This document shows positions 25,734 through 40,043 of a stretch of DNA of 64,000 nt, piece after piece. The DNA comes from [Empedobacter] haloabium (GTDB lineage Bacteria > Pseudomonadota > Gammaproteobacteria > Burkholderiales > Burkholderiaceae_D). Every line of letters starts with the position of its first letter. Within the stretch, counting starts at the first letter, position 1. The stretch spans positions 3,534,001-3,598,000 of the forward strand of contig CP136508.1 in assembly GCA_008011715.2 (NCBI GenBank), given 5' to 3'. The translations under genes and the position numbers were made by a program. The notes under the pieces were generated by a model. The model saw nothing but the letters and a program-made list of their open reading frames with translations, searched no databases and had not been told where the DNA came from.

Positions 25734-26516
25734 ATGAACAACAAATTTCGCCTGATCGCCCTCGCCGGCCTGCTCGCCGCGAGCGCCGCCCATGCCGACG
25801 ACGATGTCAACGTGCTGACCCTGGCCGGCGGCATCGCCGGCGGACCGCGCTATTCGGGCGCGGACGAGCGGGTGATCGGCCCGGCCCTTGCCATCGACTA
25901 CCAGATGGCCAACGGCTTCTACGCCAGCACCATGCGCGGCATCGGCTACGGCCGCCAGCTGGGGCCCTTCGACGTCGGCGCCGCGCTGGGCTACCGGGGC
26001 GAGCGCAGCGAACGCGATCGGGCCGGCCTGGGTGGCGCGCGCGGCAGCACGGCGCTGCACGGCATGGGCACGGTCAAGGGCAGCGCCACCGCCGTGCTGC
26101 ATGCCGGCTATGCAGTGCTGGACGGGCTGGAGCTGACCATGGCGGCGGACCTGCCCATCAGCCATCGCGAAAACGGGCGCACGCTCGCCATCGGCGTGAC
26201 CGGCACGCTGTTCGCGCAAGGCGCCGATCACGTGACGCTTGCGCTGGCGGCCAACCTGGCCGACAGCGCCTACGTGCGCACCTACTACGGCGTAACGGCG
26301 GCCCAGGCGACGCGCACCGGCTATACGCCGTTCACGCCGAAAGCTGGCTTGTACGAGATGGAACTTGGCATGACCTGGCAGCATCGCTTCAACGAACGGT
26401 GGTCGGTGACGACAATGGCGGGCCTGTCCGTGCTGACGCGCGACGCCGCCAGGAGTCCGCTGGCACGCAGGGATACGGCGCCCACCGGCGCGGTCTTCCT
26501 GGGATATCGCTTCTAA
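25734..26516 (+). CDS. MipA/OmpV family outer membrane protein
   Basis: A 260-residue protein with a signal peptide (MNNKFRLIALAGLLAASAAHA) and alternating beta-barrel strands ending in VFLGYRF with a C-terminal phenylalanine. The start of the mature part, LTLAGGIAGGPRYSGADERV, is typical of the MipA/OmpV family. E. coli MipA scaffolds a peptidoglycan hydrolase-synthase complex; OmpV proteins have porin-like roles. It diverges from an OmpR-type two-component pair with phased binding repeats between them, so the pair probably controls it. Confidence 0.88.
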   Translation: MNNKFRLIALAGLLAASAAHADDDVNVLTLAGGIAGGPRYSGADERVIGPALAIDYQMANGFYASTMRGIGYGRQLGPFDVGAALGYRGERSERDRAGLGGARGSTALHGMGTVKGSATAVLHAGYAVLDGLELTMAADLPISHRENGRTLAIGVTGTLFAQGADHVTLALAANLADSAYVRTYYGVTAAQATRTGYTPFTPKAGLYEMELGMTWQHRFNERWSVTTMAGLSVLTRDAARSPLARRDTAPTGAVFLGYRF

Positions 26517-26576
26517 AAGAAGGCTGGGATAAAACTTTCCTGATTGCTACAATGATTACTTTTTATCATAAGCATC

Positions 26577-28178
26577 ATGAACCTCCCATTCTTGCGTGGC
26601 GCCGCGCGCCTGCTGGCGTTGTCTGCCACCGCCGCCGTCACGGGCTGCACGACCATGGCCACCGACCCCGCCAAGACCGGACCGGTGGCCGGACAAGTGC
26701 CCGTCATCCTCAGCATCACCAGCAACACCGGCCAGGTGCGCGGCACCGACCTCATCCACCTCGCTCGCTTCGACACGCCGGGAGCGGCGACCGCCGCTGC
26801 CGGCTCGCAGAGCTACACATTGCGCCGCGTTGCCGCCGGCATCGGGCGCGACACCGCGGCCTTCGTGGGCAACCTGCCGCCGGGCGAATACGAGCTGACG
26901 CAATTTCTCGACCTTGGGACGCACAAGTCGCTGAGGCTGGGCGACAGCCAGCGCGCCGCGCTGGGCCGCTTTACCGTGGCCGGGTCCGCCGCCGTCGATC
27001 TGGGCCGCGTGATCATCACGCCGCTGAACGAAAAAGTGCTGGTCGGGCACAGCACCTCGCTGCCATCGAACCGCGCACTGCTGCCACGCCTGCCGGCCGA
27101 CTATGCGCGCCTGTTCGCCGGCACCGCCGGCCAGGCCTGGAGCGTGGCACCCGAGGCCGCGCTGCCGGTCGAACGTTATGCACTGAACCGCCCCGTGGGC
27201 GCCGACTGCGTGACCGAACTGGCGGATGGCCGCGTGGTGGCGGCGAGCCGGCTGGGCGCGCTGCTCGTGCGCGCGACGGACGGGCGCTGGAGCGCACTGC
27301 GCGGACCATCGCTCGAATCGCTGCTGTGCGTCTCGCCCGTCGCGCTGCCCGACGCCGACCTGCTCGCCGTCGGCGAATACGGCACGCTGCTGCGGCATGC
27401 GCCGAACGGCGACAAGCTGATTCCCGTCGATACGGGCAACCTGCCGCCTGGCGACCTGGTACGCATCGAAGGCAGCGCCGGCGCCGGCTGGTACGTGGCC
27501 CATCGGGACGGCAGCGCGCTGACGATCTTCCGCTCCGACCGGCTCGAGGCGGGTGACTGGCAGGTAGTCGCACGCGAGAGTCTCGCCTTCAGCTTCTGGC
27601 ATGGCGGTGTCGGCTTCTGGATGTGGCCGACCAAGGACGGTTTCGGCTACTCGACGTCGGCCGGCCCGCTGCGTTTCCTCGACTTCGCCACGCGCCAGTG
27701 GCGCGAGCGGGCCCTGCCCGACAACCGGCGCCTGATCGACATCCGGCACAGCCCCACCGGGCTGCTGAGCGTGCTGACGTCGCCCGGCGGCGGCATGGGC
27801 GGCATCTTCGCCAAGGTGCACACGTCCCTGGACGGCGGCGAGCACTGGACGGCCATCGAAAGTCCGTTCAAGGTCGTCATTTCGCCCGTCACCCAGCTGG
27901 CGAACGGCACGATGCTGATGTATGGCGGCGCCATGACGCAGGCCGAGCTGCAGTCCAGCACCGACAACGGCAAGACCTGGTCGCGCCTGGCCGACTACCA
28001 GCACGGGCAGGTCTTCCATGCCCTGAAATCCGGGCTGCTGGTGGATGCCGACCTGGGTCAGTTCGGCATCTTCGATCTGCGTTCCTCCGGCGACGGCGGA
28101 CGGCATTGGAAGATCGAATACACGACGTTCGATCGCGCCTTCTACGAACAGCAGAAGGCCAGGGACGGCAAGAAGTAG
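26577..28178 (+). CDS. lipoprotein with Asp-box (BNR) repeats
   Basis: A 533-residue protein with a lipoprotein signal (hydrophobic stretch ending AVTGC at about residue 23). The N-terminal third includes GNLPPGEYELTQF, reminiscent of a beta-sandwich; the rest looks like a beta-propeller, with Asp-box motifs VHTSLDGGEHW, LQSSTDNGKTW and LRSSGDGGRHW, as in sialidases and Vps10-type propellers. No sialidase arginine triad or FRIP motif is evident, so enzymatic activity should not be assumed. It is 60 bases downstream of the MipA-family gene and may be read with it. Confidence 0.75.
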   Translation: MNLPFLRGAARLLALSATAAVTGCTTMATDPAKTGPVAGQVPVILSITSNTGQVRGTDLIHLARFDTPGAATAAAGSQSYTLRRVAAGIGRDTAAFVGNLPPGEYELTQFLDLGTHKSLRLGDSQRAALGRFTVAGSAAVDLGRVIITPLNEKVLVGHSTSLPSNRALLPRLPADYARLFAGTAGQAWSVAPEAALPVERYALNRPVGADCVTELADGRVVAASRLGALLVRATDGRWSALRGPSLESLLCVSPVALPDADLLAVGEYGTLLRHAPNGDKLIPVDTGNLPPGDLVRIEGSAGAGWYVAHRDGSALTIFRSDRLEAGDWQVVARESLAFSFWHGGVGFWMWPTKDGFGYSTSAGPLRFLDFATRQWRERALPDNRRLIDIRHSPTGLLSVLTSPGGGMGGIFAKVHTSLDGGEHWTAIESPFKVVISPVTQLANGTMLMYGGAMTQAELQSSTDNGKTWSRLADYQHGQVFHALKSGLLVDADLGQFGIFDLRSSGDGGRHWKIEYTTFDRAFYEQQKARDGKK

Positions 28179-28201
28179 GCGCGCCAGCGCCAGCAGGAAT
28201 G

Positions 28202-28221
28202 GCCGGGGCGCACGCCCCGGC
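28202..28221. terminator. bidirectional hairpin between convergent genes
   Basis: GCCGGGGC-GCAC-GCCCCGGC, a perfect 8-bp stem, lies midway in the 55-base gap between the lipoprotein and OPT genes. There is no T run, so termination would be weak or need Rho. Confidence 0.55.
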
Positions 28222-28233
28222 ATTGACGGGCCG

Positions 28234-30225
28234 TCAGGCCTCGATGTCGCGCGCCGACTTGGCGGCCCAGCGGTACAGGGCGCCCAGCAGCACGCCGGCC
28301 GCGGCCAGCGAGACCAGCATGCCCACCGATTCCGGCAGGCCGACCCCGAAGTCCAGCGGTTCGCTCTTGCCGGAAGCGACGATCAGGCCGGCCAGCGCCA
28401 CGTTGAACAGGCTCTCGCCGACGATGAAGCCGGACATCACCAGCACGCCCACACGCGACGCGGCTTCGCCGTAGCTCTTGCTGCGCATCGCCTTTTCAAA
28501 ATAATAGCCGGTCACGGCACCCAGCACCACCGGTGCCGTGACGGCGGAAGGCAGGTAGACGGCCAGGCCGACACCCAGCGGCGGCAGGCTGTATTTGCCG
28601 TTGCTGGCCTTCTTCAGCACGAAGTCGAATGCCACCAGGCCCAGGCCGATCAGCGCGCCCCAGGCGATCAGGTGCCACGGCAGGTCGCCGCCGATGACGC
28701 CGCGCGCCAGCGTCGAGATCAGCGTGGCCTGCGGCGCGGCCAGCGGCTGGTCGGAGATCGCATGCTGGTTGGGGGCGCCGGCAAAGCCGTAGGCATGGTT
28801 CAGCAAGTCCAGCACCTGCGGCACCACGCACGAGCCGGCGAATACGCCGATGATCAGGGCCACCTGCTGCTTCCACGGCGTGGCGCCCACCAGCTGGCCG
28901 GTCTTCAGGTCCTGCAGGTTGTCGTTACCGATCACGGCCACGGCCAGGACCACCGTCGTGACGAACAGCGCGAAGGCGATCAGGGCCTGGCTGGTGTCCG
29001 GGCCCATCACCTGGCGGCCGACGACGCCCACCGACGTGGCGGCGCCCAGGATGGTGAGAATCGCGATGCCGGACACGGGCGAATTGGACGAACCGATCAG
29101 GCCCGCCATGTAGCCGCACACGGCCGCCGCCAGGATGCCGGCGACGAGGATATAGGCGATGCCGACGGCCACCAGCGGCGTCGAGATCGACGCCAGCGCG
29201 CCGCCTTCCAGGAAGGAAGCCAGCAGCCAGCCGGCTGGCACCAGCGCGATCAGCGTGACGAGGCCGACGATAAAGATCGGCATGTCGCGGTCCTCGCGCG
29301 GCACGGCCGCGCCGCCGTGCTTGGCCGCGCGCGCCGCTTCCAGCGCGGAAGTCAGGCCACCCAGCACCGGCTTGGCCAAGGTGGCCAGCGTGACGATGGC
29401 GGCCGCGCCGATCGTGCCGGCGCCCATCATGCGCACCTGCGTGCTCCACACGCCCAGCGCGTGGTCGGCGACGGAGGCGCCGGCGGCCATCGGCGTGGCT
29501 GCCGTCAGGATCGGCACCAGGATGCCCCAGGCGATCACGAGACCCGCCAGCATCGCGATACCGACGGTGATGCCCATCAGGTGGCCGGCGCCGATCAGCG
29601 CCAGCGAGGTCGAGGCGCCCAGGCCGGTGGCGCCGCTGCCGGCGCCGAAGCGGAAGTAATGGGCCACCTCGGCGGCGCCGACCTTGATGGCGGCCAGCAG
29701 CGCGAAGAACGCCGAAGCCAGCGTGCCCAGGATGACGGCCTTCAGGCCCGCCTTGCCTTCCTGCGCGCCGGCGCGCGAGGCGGTGCCGACCTTCAGCACC
29801 TCGGCGGCGGCGACGCCTTCCGGATACGGCAGGTTCGATTGCGACACCAGGGCGCGGCGCAGCGGCACCGTGTACATCACGCCCAGCACGCCGCCGATGG
29901 CGCAGGCGCCGAAGGTGGGCCAGAACGGGATGTTGGCCCACCAGCCGATCATCAGGAGGCCCGGCAGCACGAAGATGACGGAAGCCAGCGTGCCGGCGGC
30001 CGACGCGATCGTCTGCACGATATTGTTTTCCTGGATGGTGGCATCCTTGAAGGCCGACAGCAGCGCCATCGAGATGACGGCGGCGGGAATCGACGTGGCG
30101 AACGTCAGGCCCACCTTCAGCCCAAGGTAGACCTGGGCGGCGGTGAACACCAAGGTGATCAGGATGCCGAGGATGATGCCCCTTGCGGAGAATTCCAGTG
30201 GATTGGACGATGTGGATGGTTTCAT
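28234..30225 (-). CDS. OPT family oligopeptide transporter
   Basis: A 663-residue polytopic protein with around 14-16 hydrophobic segments, of the bacterial OPT (oligopeptide transporter) family. Recognisable stretches are EFSARGIILGILITLVFTAA at the N-terminus, PYPEGVAAAEVLKVG, and GSSNSPVSGIAILTILGAA, typical of the YSL/OPT branch. OPT proteins import peptides or metal-chelate complexes; the substrate cannot be read here. No binding protein or ATPase is adjacent, as expected for secondary transporters. Confidence 0.88.
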   Translation of the reverse strand: MKPSTSSNPLEFSARGIILGILITLVFTAAQVYLGLKVGLTFATSIPAAVISMALLSAFKDATIQENNIVQTIASAAGTLASVIFVLPGLLMIGWWANIPFWPTFGACAIGGVLGVMYTVPLRRALVSQSNLPYPEGVAAAEVLKVGTASRAGAQEGKAGLKAVILGTLASAFFALLAAIKVGAAEVAHYFRFGAGSGATGLGASTSLALIGAGHLMGITVGIAMLAGLVIAWGILVPILTAATPMAAGASVADHALGVWSTQVRMMGAGTIGAAAIVTLATLAKPVLGGLTSALEAARAAKHGGAAVPREDRDMPIFIVGLVTLIALVPAGWLLASFLEGGALASISTPLVAVGIAYILVAGILAAAVCGYMAGLIGSSNSPVSGIAILTILGAATSVGVVGRQVMGPDTSQALIAFALFVTTVVLAVAVIGNDNLQDLKTGQLVGATPWKQQVALIIGVFAGSCVVPQVLDLLNHAYGFAGAPNQHAISDQPLAAPQATLISTLARGVIGGDLPWHLIAWGALIGLGLVAFDFVLKKASNGKYSLPPLGVGLAVYLPSAVTAPVVLGAVTGYYFEKAMRSKSYGEAASRVGVLVMSGFIVGESLFNVALAGLIVASGKSEPLDFGVGLPESVGMLVSLAAAGVLLGALYRWAAKSARDIEA

Positions 30226-30343
30226 CCCGTGTTGCTCCCGGTGGCCGGGATCAACTATCCCGGATTGTTATAAGGTGAATAAGCTGCCGGGATATTACGA
30301 CAGATTCGTGATGGCGCCAATGTTCGCCCAGCTTCCCAGGCTT

Positions 30344-30445
30344 GGGGTCTGTCCCCAACGGGGACTGACCCCGGTTTTAATCGTGCGATGCCCGGCCTGC
30401 GCCGATAAAAACCGGGGTCAGTCCCGAAAAGACGGGACAGACCCC
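30344..30445. repeat. REP/BIME-like pair of GGGGTC(A/T)GTCCC hairpins
   Basis: Hairpins at 30344-30372 (GGGGTCTGTCCCC / GGGGACTGACCCC, three-base loop) and 30414-30445 (GGGGTCAGTCCC / GGGACAGACCCC, eight-base loop) face each other. The inner flanks CCGGTTTTAATCG and CGATAAAAACCGG are inverted too, giving a large palindromic unit in the OPT-def gap. Same family as at 23411 and 58869. Confidence 0.8.
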
Positions 30446-30471
30446 AAGCCCGATGCGCCGCGGGAATGCGC

Positions 30472-31008
30472 TCAATCGTCGTCGCGCGGATCGAGCTCCG
30501 GAAACATCACGCTGGTGAATCCGAACTTCGAAAAATCGCGGATGCGCATCGGGTACAGGATGCCGTGCAGGTGATCGACCTCGTGCTGCACCACGCGGGC
30601 ATGGAAGTCGCTCGCGTCGCGCACGATGCGGTTGCCGTACTGGTCGAAGCCTTCATAGTGCAGCCGCACGTGGCGCGGCACGCTGCCGCGCAGGCCCGGC
30701 ACCGACAGGCAGCCTTCGAACGCCTCCTCGACCGCACTGCCGATCGGGGTCAGCACCGGGTTGACCAGCACCGTTTCCGGCACCTGCGGCGCGTCCGGGT
30801 AGCGCACGTTCGACTTGAAGCCGAAAATGACGACCTGCAGGTTGACGCCGATCTGCGGGGCCGCCAGGCCGGCGCCGTTGGCCACGTGCATCGTGTCGAA
30901 CAGGTCCGCCACCAGTGCATGCAGCTCGGGCGTGTCGAACGCGCGCACGGGTTCGGCCTGGCGCAGCAGGCGCGGATCGCCCATTTTCAGGATCTCGCGT
31001 ACCGTCAT
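30472..31008 (-). CDS. def: peptide deformylase
   Basis: Deformylase removes the formyl group from the initiator methionine. The 178-residue product has the three family motifs: GAGLAAPQ (45-52), EGCLS (98-102, Cys100 a metal ligand) and QHEVDH (141-146, the two His ligands and catalytic Glu143). The ATG overlaps the galU stop as ATGA, fixing the start. A separate copy near fmt is usual in this clade, so this may be a second deformylase; no fmt is next to it. Confidence 0.95.
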   Translation of the reverse strand: MTVREILKMGDPRLLRQAEPVRAFDTPELHALVADLFDTMHVANGAGLAAPQIGVNLQVVIFGFKSNVRYPDAPQVPETVLVNPVLTPIGSAVEEAFEGCLSVPGLRGSVPRHVRLHYEGFDQYGNRIVRDASDFHARVVQHEVDHLHGILYPMRIRDFSKFGFTSVMFPELDPRDDD

Positions 31009-31895
31009 TGCCCCGCTCCCGCCTGCACGTCCGCCACGAACTGGGCGAACTCGGGCCCCGTTTCCGGATGCTTCAGGCCCATCGCCACCGTCGCCTTCAG
31101 GTAGCCCAGCTTGGAGCCGCAGTCGTAGCGCTGGCCGTCGTAGCGGTAGGCCAGCACGCGCTCGTGCTTGAGCAGCGCGGCGATGCCGTCGGTCAGCTGG
31201 ATTTCGCCGCCGGCGCCGGTGCCGACCTGCTCCAGGAACTCGAAGATGCGTGCCGACAGCACATAGCGGCCGACCACGGCCAGCGTGGACGGTGCCTGCT
31301 CCGGTGCCGGCTTCTCGACGATGCCGGTGACCAGCTCGAGGCGCTCGCGATACGGGCTGGCGCTGACGATGCCGTACTGCCGCGTGTGCGCCCGCGGTAC
31401 CTCCTGCACGGCCAGCAGGCTGGCCCGCTCGAACTCGTACTGCTGCGTCATCTGCGCCAATACCGGTGGCGTGCCGGGCGGCGTGTCCATGAAGTCGTCC
31501 GCCAGCAGCACGGCGAACGGCTCGTTGCCGACGATGGGGCGGGCGCACAGCACCGCGTGACCCAGGCCCAGCGGGGCGGACTGGCGAATGTAGATGCAGT
31601 TGACGTGCTTCGGGATCACGTTGCGCACCAGTTCCAGCAAGGCTTGCTTGTTGGCCGCCTCCAGCTCCGCTTCCAGCTCGTAGGCCTTGTCGAAATGGTC
31701 CTCGATGGCGCGCTTGTTGCGCCCCGTGATGAACACCAGGTCCGTGATGCCGGCCGCCACCGCCTCCTCGACGGCATACTGGATCAGCGGCTTGTCGACG
31801 ATCGGCAGCATCTCCTTCGGCTGCGCCTTGGTGGCGGGCAGGAAGCGGCTGCCCAGGCCCGCCACGGGGAATACGGCTTTCTTGATCGCGTTCAT
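31005..31895 (-). CDS. galU: UTP-glucose-1-phosphate uridylyltransferase
   Basis: GalU makes UDP-glucose for LPS, capsule and trehalose synthesis. The 296-residue product begins [20 protein letters not shown] and has [20 protein letters not shown], the nucleotide-binding and metal-site stretch of GalU-type enzymes, with [11 protein letters not shown] and [13 protein letters not shown] later. It lies 21 bases downstream of ligA and overlaps def by four bases. Confidence 0.95.
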   Translation of the reverse strand: MNAIKKAVFPVAGLGSRFLPATKAQPKEMLPIVDKPLIQYAVEEAVAAGITDLVFITGRNKRAIEDHFDKAYELEAELEAANKQALLELVRNVIPKHVNCIYIRQSAPLGLGHAVLCARPIVGNEPFAVLLADDFMDTPPGTPPVLAQMTQQYEFERASLLAVQEVPRAHTRQYGIVSASPYRERLELVTGIVEKPAPEQAPSTLAVVGRYVLSARIFEFLEQVGTGAGGEIQLTDGIAALLKHERVLAYRYDGQRYDCGSKLGYLKATVAMGLKHPETGPEFAQFVADVQAGAGQ

Positions 31896-31916
31896 GCGCC
31901 CTTCCTTATCGTTGCC

Positions 31917-35525
<3,609 letters not shown>

Positions 35526-35529
<4 letters not shown>

Positions 35530-38500
35530 GCTGCTTGTGCCTCGGAAGCGAAGTTGATGGCGGCTTCCATATCCACCGCCACGATGCGCGATACGCCCTG
35601 CTCCTGCATCGTCACACCGATCAATTGAGTGGCCATCTCCATCGCGATCTTGTTGTGCGAGATGAAGAGGAATTGGGTCTGGTCGGACATGCGTTTCACC
35701 ATGCGGCAGAAACGCTCCGTGTTGGCGTCGTCCAGCGGTGCGTCGACTTCGTCGAGCAGGCAGAACGGCGCCGGGTTCAGGCGGAACATCGAGAACACGA
35801 GCGCCGTCGCCGTCAGCGCCTTTTCGCCGCCGGACAACAGGTGGATCGTCGCGTTCTTCTTGCCGGGCGGCTGGGCCATCACCTGCACGCCCGCATTCAG
35901 GATCTCGTCGCCCGTCATGATCAACTTGGCCTGGCCGCCGCCGAAGAGGATCGGGAACAGCTCGGAGAAGTGGCCGTTGACCTTGTCGAAGGTTTCCTGC
36001 AGCAGGTCGCGGGTTTCCTTGTCGATGCGGGCGATCGCATCCTCCAGCGTGGTGATCGCCTCCACCAGGTCGGCGTTCTGCGAGTCGAGGAAGTTCTTGC
36101 GTTCGGAAGCCGTCGCCAGCTCGTCCAGCGCGGCCAGGTTGACGGCGCCCAGCGCCGCGATCGCATTGGTCAGCCGCGTCACCTCGCCTTGCAGGTACTG
36201 CGCCTTCATGTCCGGATGCAGTTTCGACGCCAGCGTAGCCTCGTCGGCCTGGGCCTCGGCCAGCTGCTGGGCGAACTGCTCCTGGTTCAGGCGCGCGGCC
36301 TGTTCCTTCAGCTGCAGTTCCATGATGCGGTCGCGCTGCGGTTGCAGGCTGCGTTCGTTCTGGCTGCGCGCATCCTCGGCATGGCGCAGCTGCTGCGTGA
36401 TCTGGTCCAGCTCATGGCGCGCGTCCGCCAGCGCGCGCTCCTGCTGCGAGCGACGGTCCAGCAGCTCCTGCAGGCCTTCGTTGCCGCTGCCCGCTTCCAG
36501 GCCCGCCAATTCCAGCCGCCCCGCTTCCAGGCTTTGCGTCACCTGCGCCGCCTGGGTGGTGGCGGTGGCGATATTGCGGCGCAGTTCGTCGATGCGGGTG
36601 CGCGCCGCCTTCTCCGCGAATCGCGCTTCCTGGGCGCGCCGCTCCAGCTCGCGCAGCGCCTCGCGCGCGTCCGCCAGGCGCTGCTCCTTCAGCAGGAAGG
36701 CGCCCTGGCCTTCCTCGTGCTCGCCCTGCAGGTTGGCCAGTTCCATGTCGAGCTGCTCGAACTTTTCCTCGGACTCCAGCTTGACCTGCATCTGCTCCGC
36801 TTCCTGCGCGGCGATCTCCGCCAGGTCGGCGTCGATCTGCGTGCTGCGCTGGTTGAAGCGGGCCTCGACCTCGGACAGCTTCACCACCTCCAGCTGCAGC
36901 GCATGCACGCTGGACGTGAGCGCCTGGATCTTCTGGCGCAGCTCGGCCACGTGGCGCGCGTGGCTCGTCACGGCCGCCTCGGCGCGCACGGCGCGGGCAC
37001 GGGCTTCCTCGGCCAGCATCGTCTGGGCCTTGAGCTGCTTGCCGATATTGTCGATCTCGTGCTGCCGCCCCAGCATGCCTTCCTGCTCGGAGTCGGCGGC
37101 GTGGAAGCGCACGCTGGACGGCCCTACCAGGTGGCCCTGGCGCGTGACGAAGCTGGCGCCCGGCGGCAGCTTGGCGCGCTCGGCGAACGCCTGGGCCGCG
37201 TCTTCGGCGATGAAGACGTGGTGCAGCCAGTCGGCCAGCACGCCGCGCAGGCCGGGATCGTTCAGTTTCAACAGGTCGAGGAATGGCCGCAGGCCCGCCA
37301 CCGCGGCATCGGGCGCGGGAGCGCTGGTGACGGGCGCGAACAGCGCCAGCTTGGCCGGCGGCGCGTCCGCGAAAAAGGCCTTGGCCCACTCCAGGTTCGA
37401 TACCTGCAGGGCGGAGGCGCGCTCGCGCAGCACGGCTTCCAGCGCCGTCTCCCAGCCCTCCTCGATCTGCAGCTTCTGCCACAGGCGCGGCAGCGCATCG
37501 AGTTCGTGCTTTTGCAGCCACGGCGTGACCTTGCCCTGCGTTTGCACGCGTTCCTGCAACTGGCGCAGCGCGTTCAGGCGCGCTTCCAGCTGGGCGTTGG
37601 CACTGGTCTCGCGCTGCACGGCGGCCTGCGCCTCGCGCCGCTCTTCTTCCACGCGCGGCTGCTGCGCCAGCGCCTCCTCCAGCCCCATGCGCTGTTCTTC
37701 CAGCACCTGCTGCTTTTCCTCCAGCTGCCAGCGCAGGTTGTCCAGGTGCGCCGAATCCGGCGGCGCCAGGCCGTTCTTCTCCTGCTGCAGGCGCTCGCGC
37801 CGCGTCGCCAGGCTTGCCAGGATGTTGGAGGCGTTGCGCTGGTGCGCCGATTCCAGCTCCAGCTGCTGCTGCGCCGCCATGATGCGGGCACGCGACTCGG
37901 TGCTGCGCTCCTGCGCCGCGCGCCATTCCGCTTCCAGCACGGGCAGCAGCTCGGCCTTCTGCTCGGCCAGCATGGCCGACTCCTCGACCTTGGCGGACAG
38001 CTCTTCCAGCTCGAACTCCGCCTCCGCCAGCTGGCCGCCGTGTTCCTCGGCCTGGCGCTGCCACTGGTCGCGCTGGGCGGTCAAGGTGGCGATCTGCTGC
38101 TGCAGGCGCGTGCGCGATTCGACGACGAACTTGATCTGCGCCTCCAGGCTGCCGATTTCCGCGTTGGTCTGGTACAGCGCGCCCTGCGCCGTGTGCAGCC
38201 GGTCGCCCACGGCGAAGTGGGCCTGGCGCATCTGCTCCAGCGACAGATCGACGCCGCGCAGCTTCGCGGTCTGTTCCTCCAGGTCGTTCTGGGCCTGCTC
38301 CATCTCGCGGAAGTAGCGCACCTGCTCGGCCTGGGCTTCGTTCTTGCGCAGCAGCCAGAGCAGCTTCTGCTTCTCGTCCTGGTCGGCCTGCAGCTGGTGG
38401 AACTTCATGGCGACGGCGGCCTGGCCTTCCAGCCGTTCCAGGTTGTTGTTCAGCTCACGCAGGATATCCTCGACGCGCAGCAGGTTCTCGCGCGTGTCCT

Positions 38501-39053
38501 GCAGGCGGTTTTCCGTCTCGCGCCGGCGTTCCTTGTATTTCGAGACGCCGGCCGCCTCCTCGAGGAAGACGCGCAGTTCTTCCGGGCGCGATTCGATGAT
38601 GCGGGCGATCATGCCCTGGCCGATGATGGCGTAGGCGCGCGGGCCCAGGCCGGTGCCCAGGAAGATGTCCTGGATGTCGCGCCGGCGCACGCTCTGGCCG
38701 TTGATGTAGTAGGTCGAGGTGCCGTCGCGCGTCAGGGTGCGCTTGACGGCGATCTCCGCGTACTGGCCCCATTGGCCGGCGGCCTTGCCCTCGTGGTTGT
38801 CGAATACCAGTTCGACCGAGGCGCGGCCGGCCGGCTTGCGATGCGTGGAGCCGTTGAAGATAACGTCCTGCATCGACTCGCCGCGCAGCTCCGAGGCCTT
38901 GGATTCGCCCAGCACCCAGCGCACGGCGTCGATGATGTTCGACTTGCCGCAGCCGTTGGGCCCGACCACTCCGACCAGCTGGCCCGGCACCTGGAAATTG
39001 GTGGGATCGACAAACGACTTAAATCCCGACAATTTGATGGATGATAGGCGCAC
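35526..39053 (-). CDS. smc: chromosome segregation protein SMC
   Basis: A 1175-residue SMC ATPase of the condensin complex (ScpA and ScpB are elsewhere). The N-terminal head has Walker A GPNGCGKSNIIDAV with Lys37. Two long coiled coils flank a hinge near residues 510-670 (RLWQKLQIEEGWETALEAVL to FVTRQGHLVGPSSVRFH). The C-terminal head has the signature LLSGGEKALTATALVFSMF and Walker B FCLLDEVDAPLDDANTERF. First gene of the smc-zipA-ligA-galU-def series. Confidence 0.97.
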
Positions 39054-39151
39054 GTTGGAATCGGTTCTTCGCCTTGACTGGCACGATTGGAAAGGTGGTT
39101 ATCATACCATCCCCGCGCCGGCAATCTGGACAAATTCGCACGCCTGGCGGA

Positions 39152-39877
39152 TCAGATCGCCATCCGTACCGTGGCCCCGGGCAGGCGCCGCACCGCCGGA
39201 TCGGTCTCGCCGCCGTGCGCTGGCGGGTGTTCGCGCGGCGCGCGCTGCCGGTAGTGCTCGCGGCCCGGACCAAGGCGCCAGGCCCGCTCGACGGCCGACT
39301 CGCGCCCGGCCAGCGCCACCGCCAGCTTCTTCAGCATGCCTTCGGTATACACCGGTTCCGTCGTCGGCACCACCAGCAGCGGCGGAATGCACAGCGCGAG
39401 CAGCACGCGCCCCACGACGGTGGGATGCTCGCTGCGGGCCTGCCAGATGAACCCGGCCGCCACGGCAAAGCCCACGATGCCACCCAGCACGACTTCCGAC
39501 CACGAGTGGGCCAGCACGGGCACGCGCGAAATGCTGACCAGCAGGGCCAGCACGATGCCGGCCGCCAGCGCGAGCCGCCGCGCCGGCGAGCCAAGACGCC
39601 GGAACGCCAGGTAGAACACGACGGGGAAGACGGCGCAGGCGCGCATCGCGTGACCCGACAGGCCAGCGAACTTGATCTCGGGAATACCGATGCCCCAGCC
39701 CATGTAGGCGAGCTTGGTGACGACGACCAGCGCCATGCCGGCGCCGTACAGCAGGCACCATGCCAGCGACAGCCGCCATGAGCGGCCCGCCACCAGCCAG
39801 ACGGCGATCGCCACGCCCAGCGGCCCCGTCACCTCGATCCCGCCCAATCCCGACAGGGCGCTCCACCAACTTGTCAT
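39152..39877 (-). CDS. PAP2 superfamily membrane phosphatase
   Basis: A 241-residue protein with about six hydrophobic helices and the PAP2 motifs: KFAGLSGHAMRACAVFP (motif 2, with SGH) and SRVPVLAHSWSEVVLG (motif 3, SR and His). Motif 1 (KxxxxxxRP) is not clear. The acidic residue four after the motif 3 His is Glu rather than the common Asp. PAP2 enzymes dephosphorylate lipid phosphates such as undecaprenyl diphosphate or phosphatidic acid. The C-terminal 45 residues are hydrophilic and Arg-rich. Stands alone between smc and the DUF1631 gene. Confidence 0.8.
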   Translation of the reverse strand: MTSWWSALSGLGGIEVTGPLGVAIAVWLVAGRSWRLSLAWCLLYGAGMALVVVTKLAYMGWGIGIPEIKFAGLSGHAMRACAVFPVVFYLAFRRLGSPARRLALAAGIVLALLVSISRVPVLAHSWSEVVLGGIVGFAVAAGFIWQARSEHPTVVGRVLLALCIPPLLVVPTTEPVYTEGMLKKLAVALAGRESAVERAWRLGPGREHYRQRAPREHPPAHGGETDPAVRRLPGATVRMAI

Positions 39878-40043
39878 CCGTCTTGCCTTTCGTTTCGCAT
39901 TCCAGTGTACGACGCCGCGCGGGCGCGGCAGGCGCCACGTCGACGGCGCCGCCAGAATACCGGTAGTTTATTAAGTGTCGATTAAATTATTCGAAGTCGG
40001 CCCATTACGCAGCCAACTCCACCTATCCAGCTGGCAATGCCTG

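Noticed and set aside
35535..39044. A 1169-codon plus-strand frame over smc
   Set aside because: Antisense shadow of smc; the composition is Leu/Arg/His-rich with no family motif.
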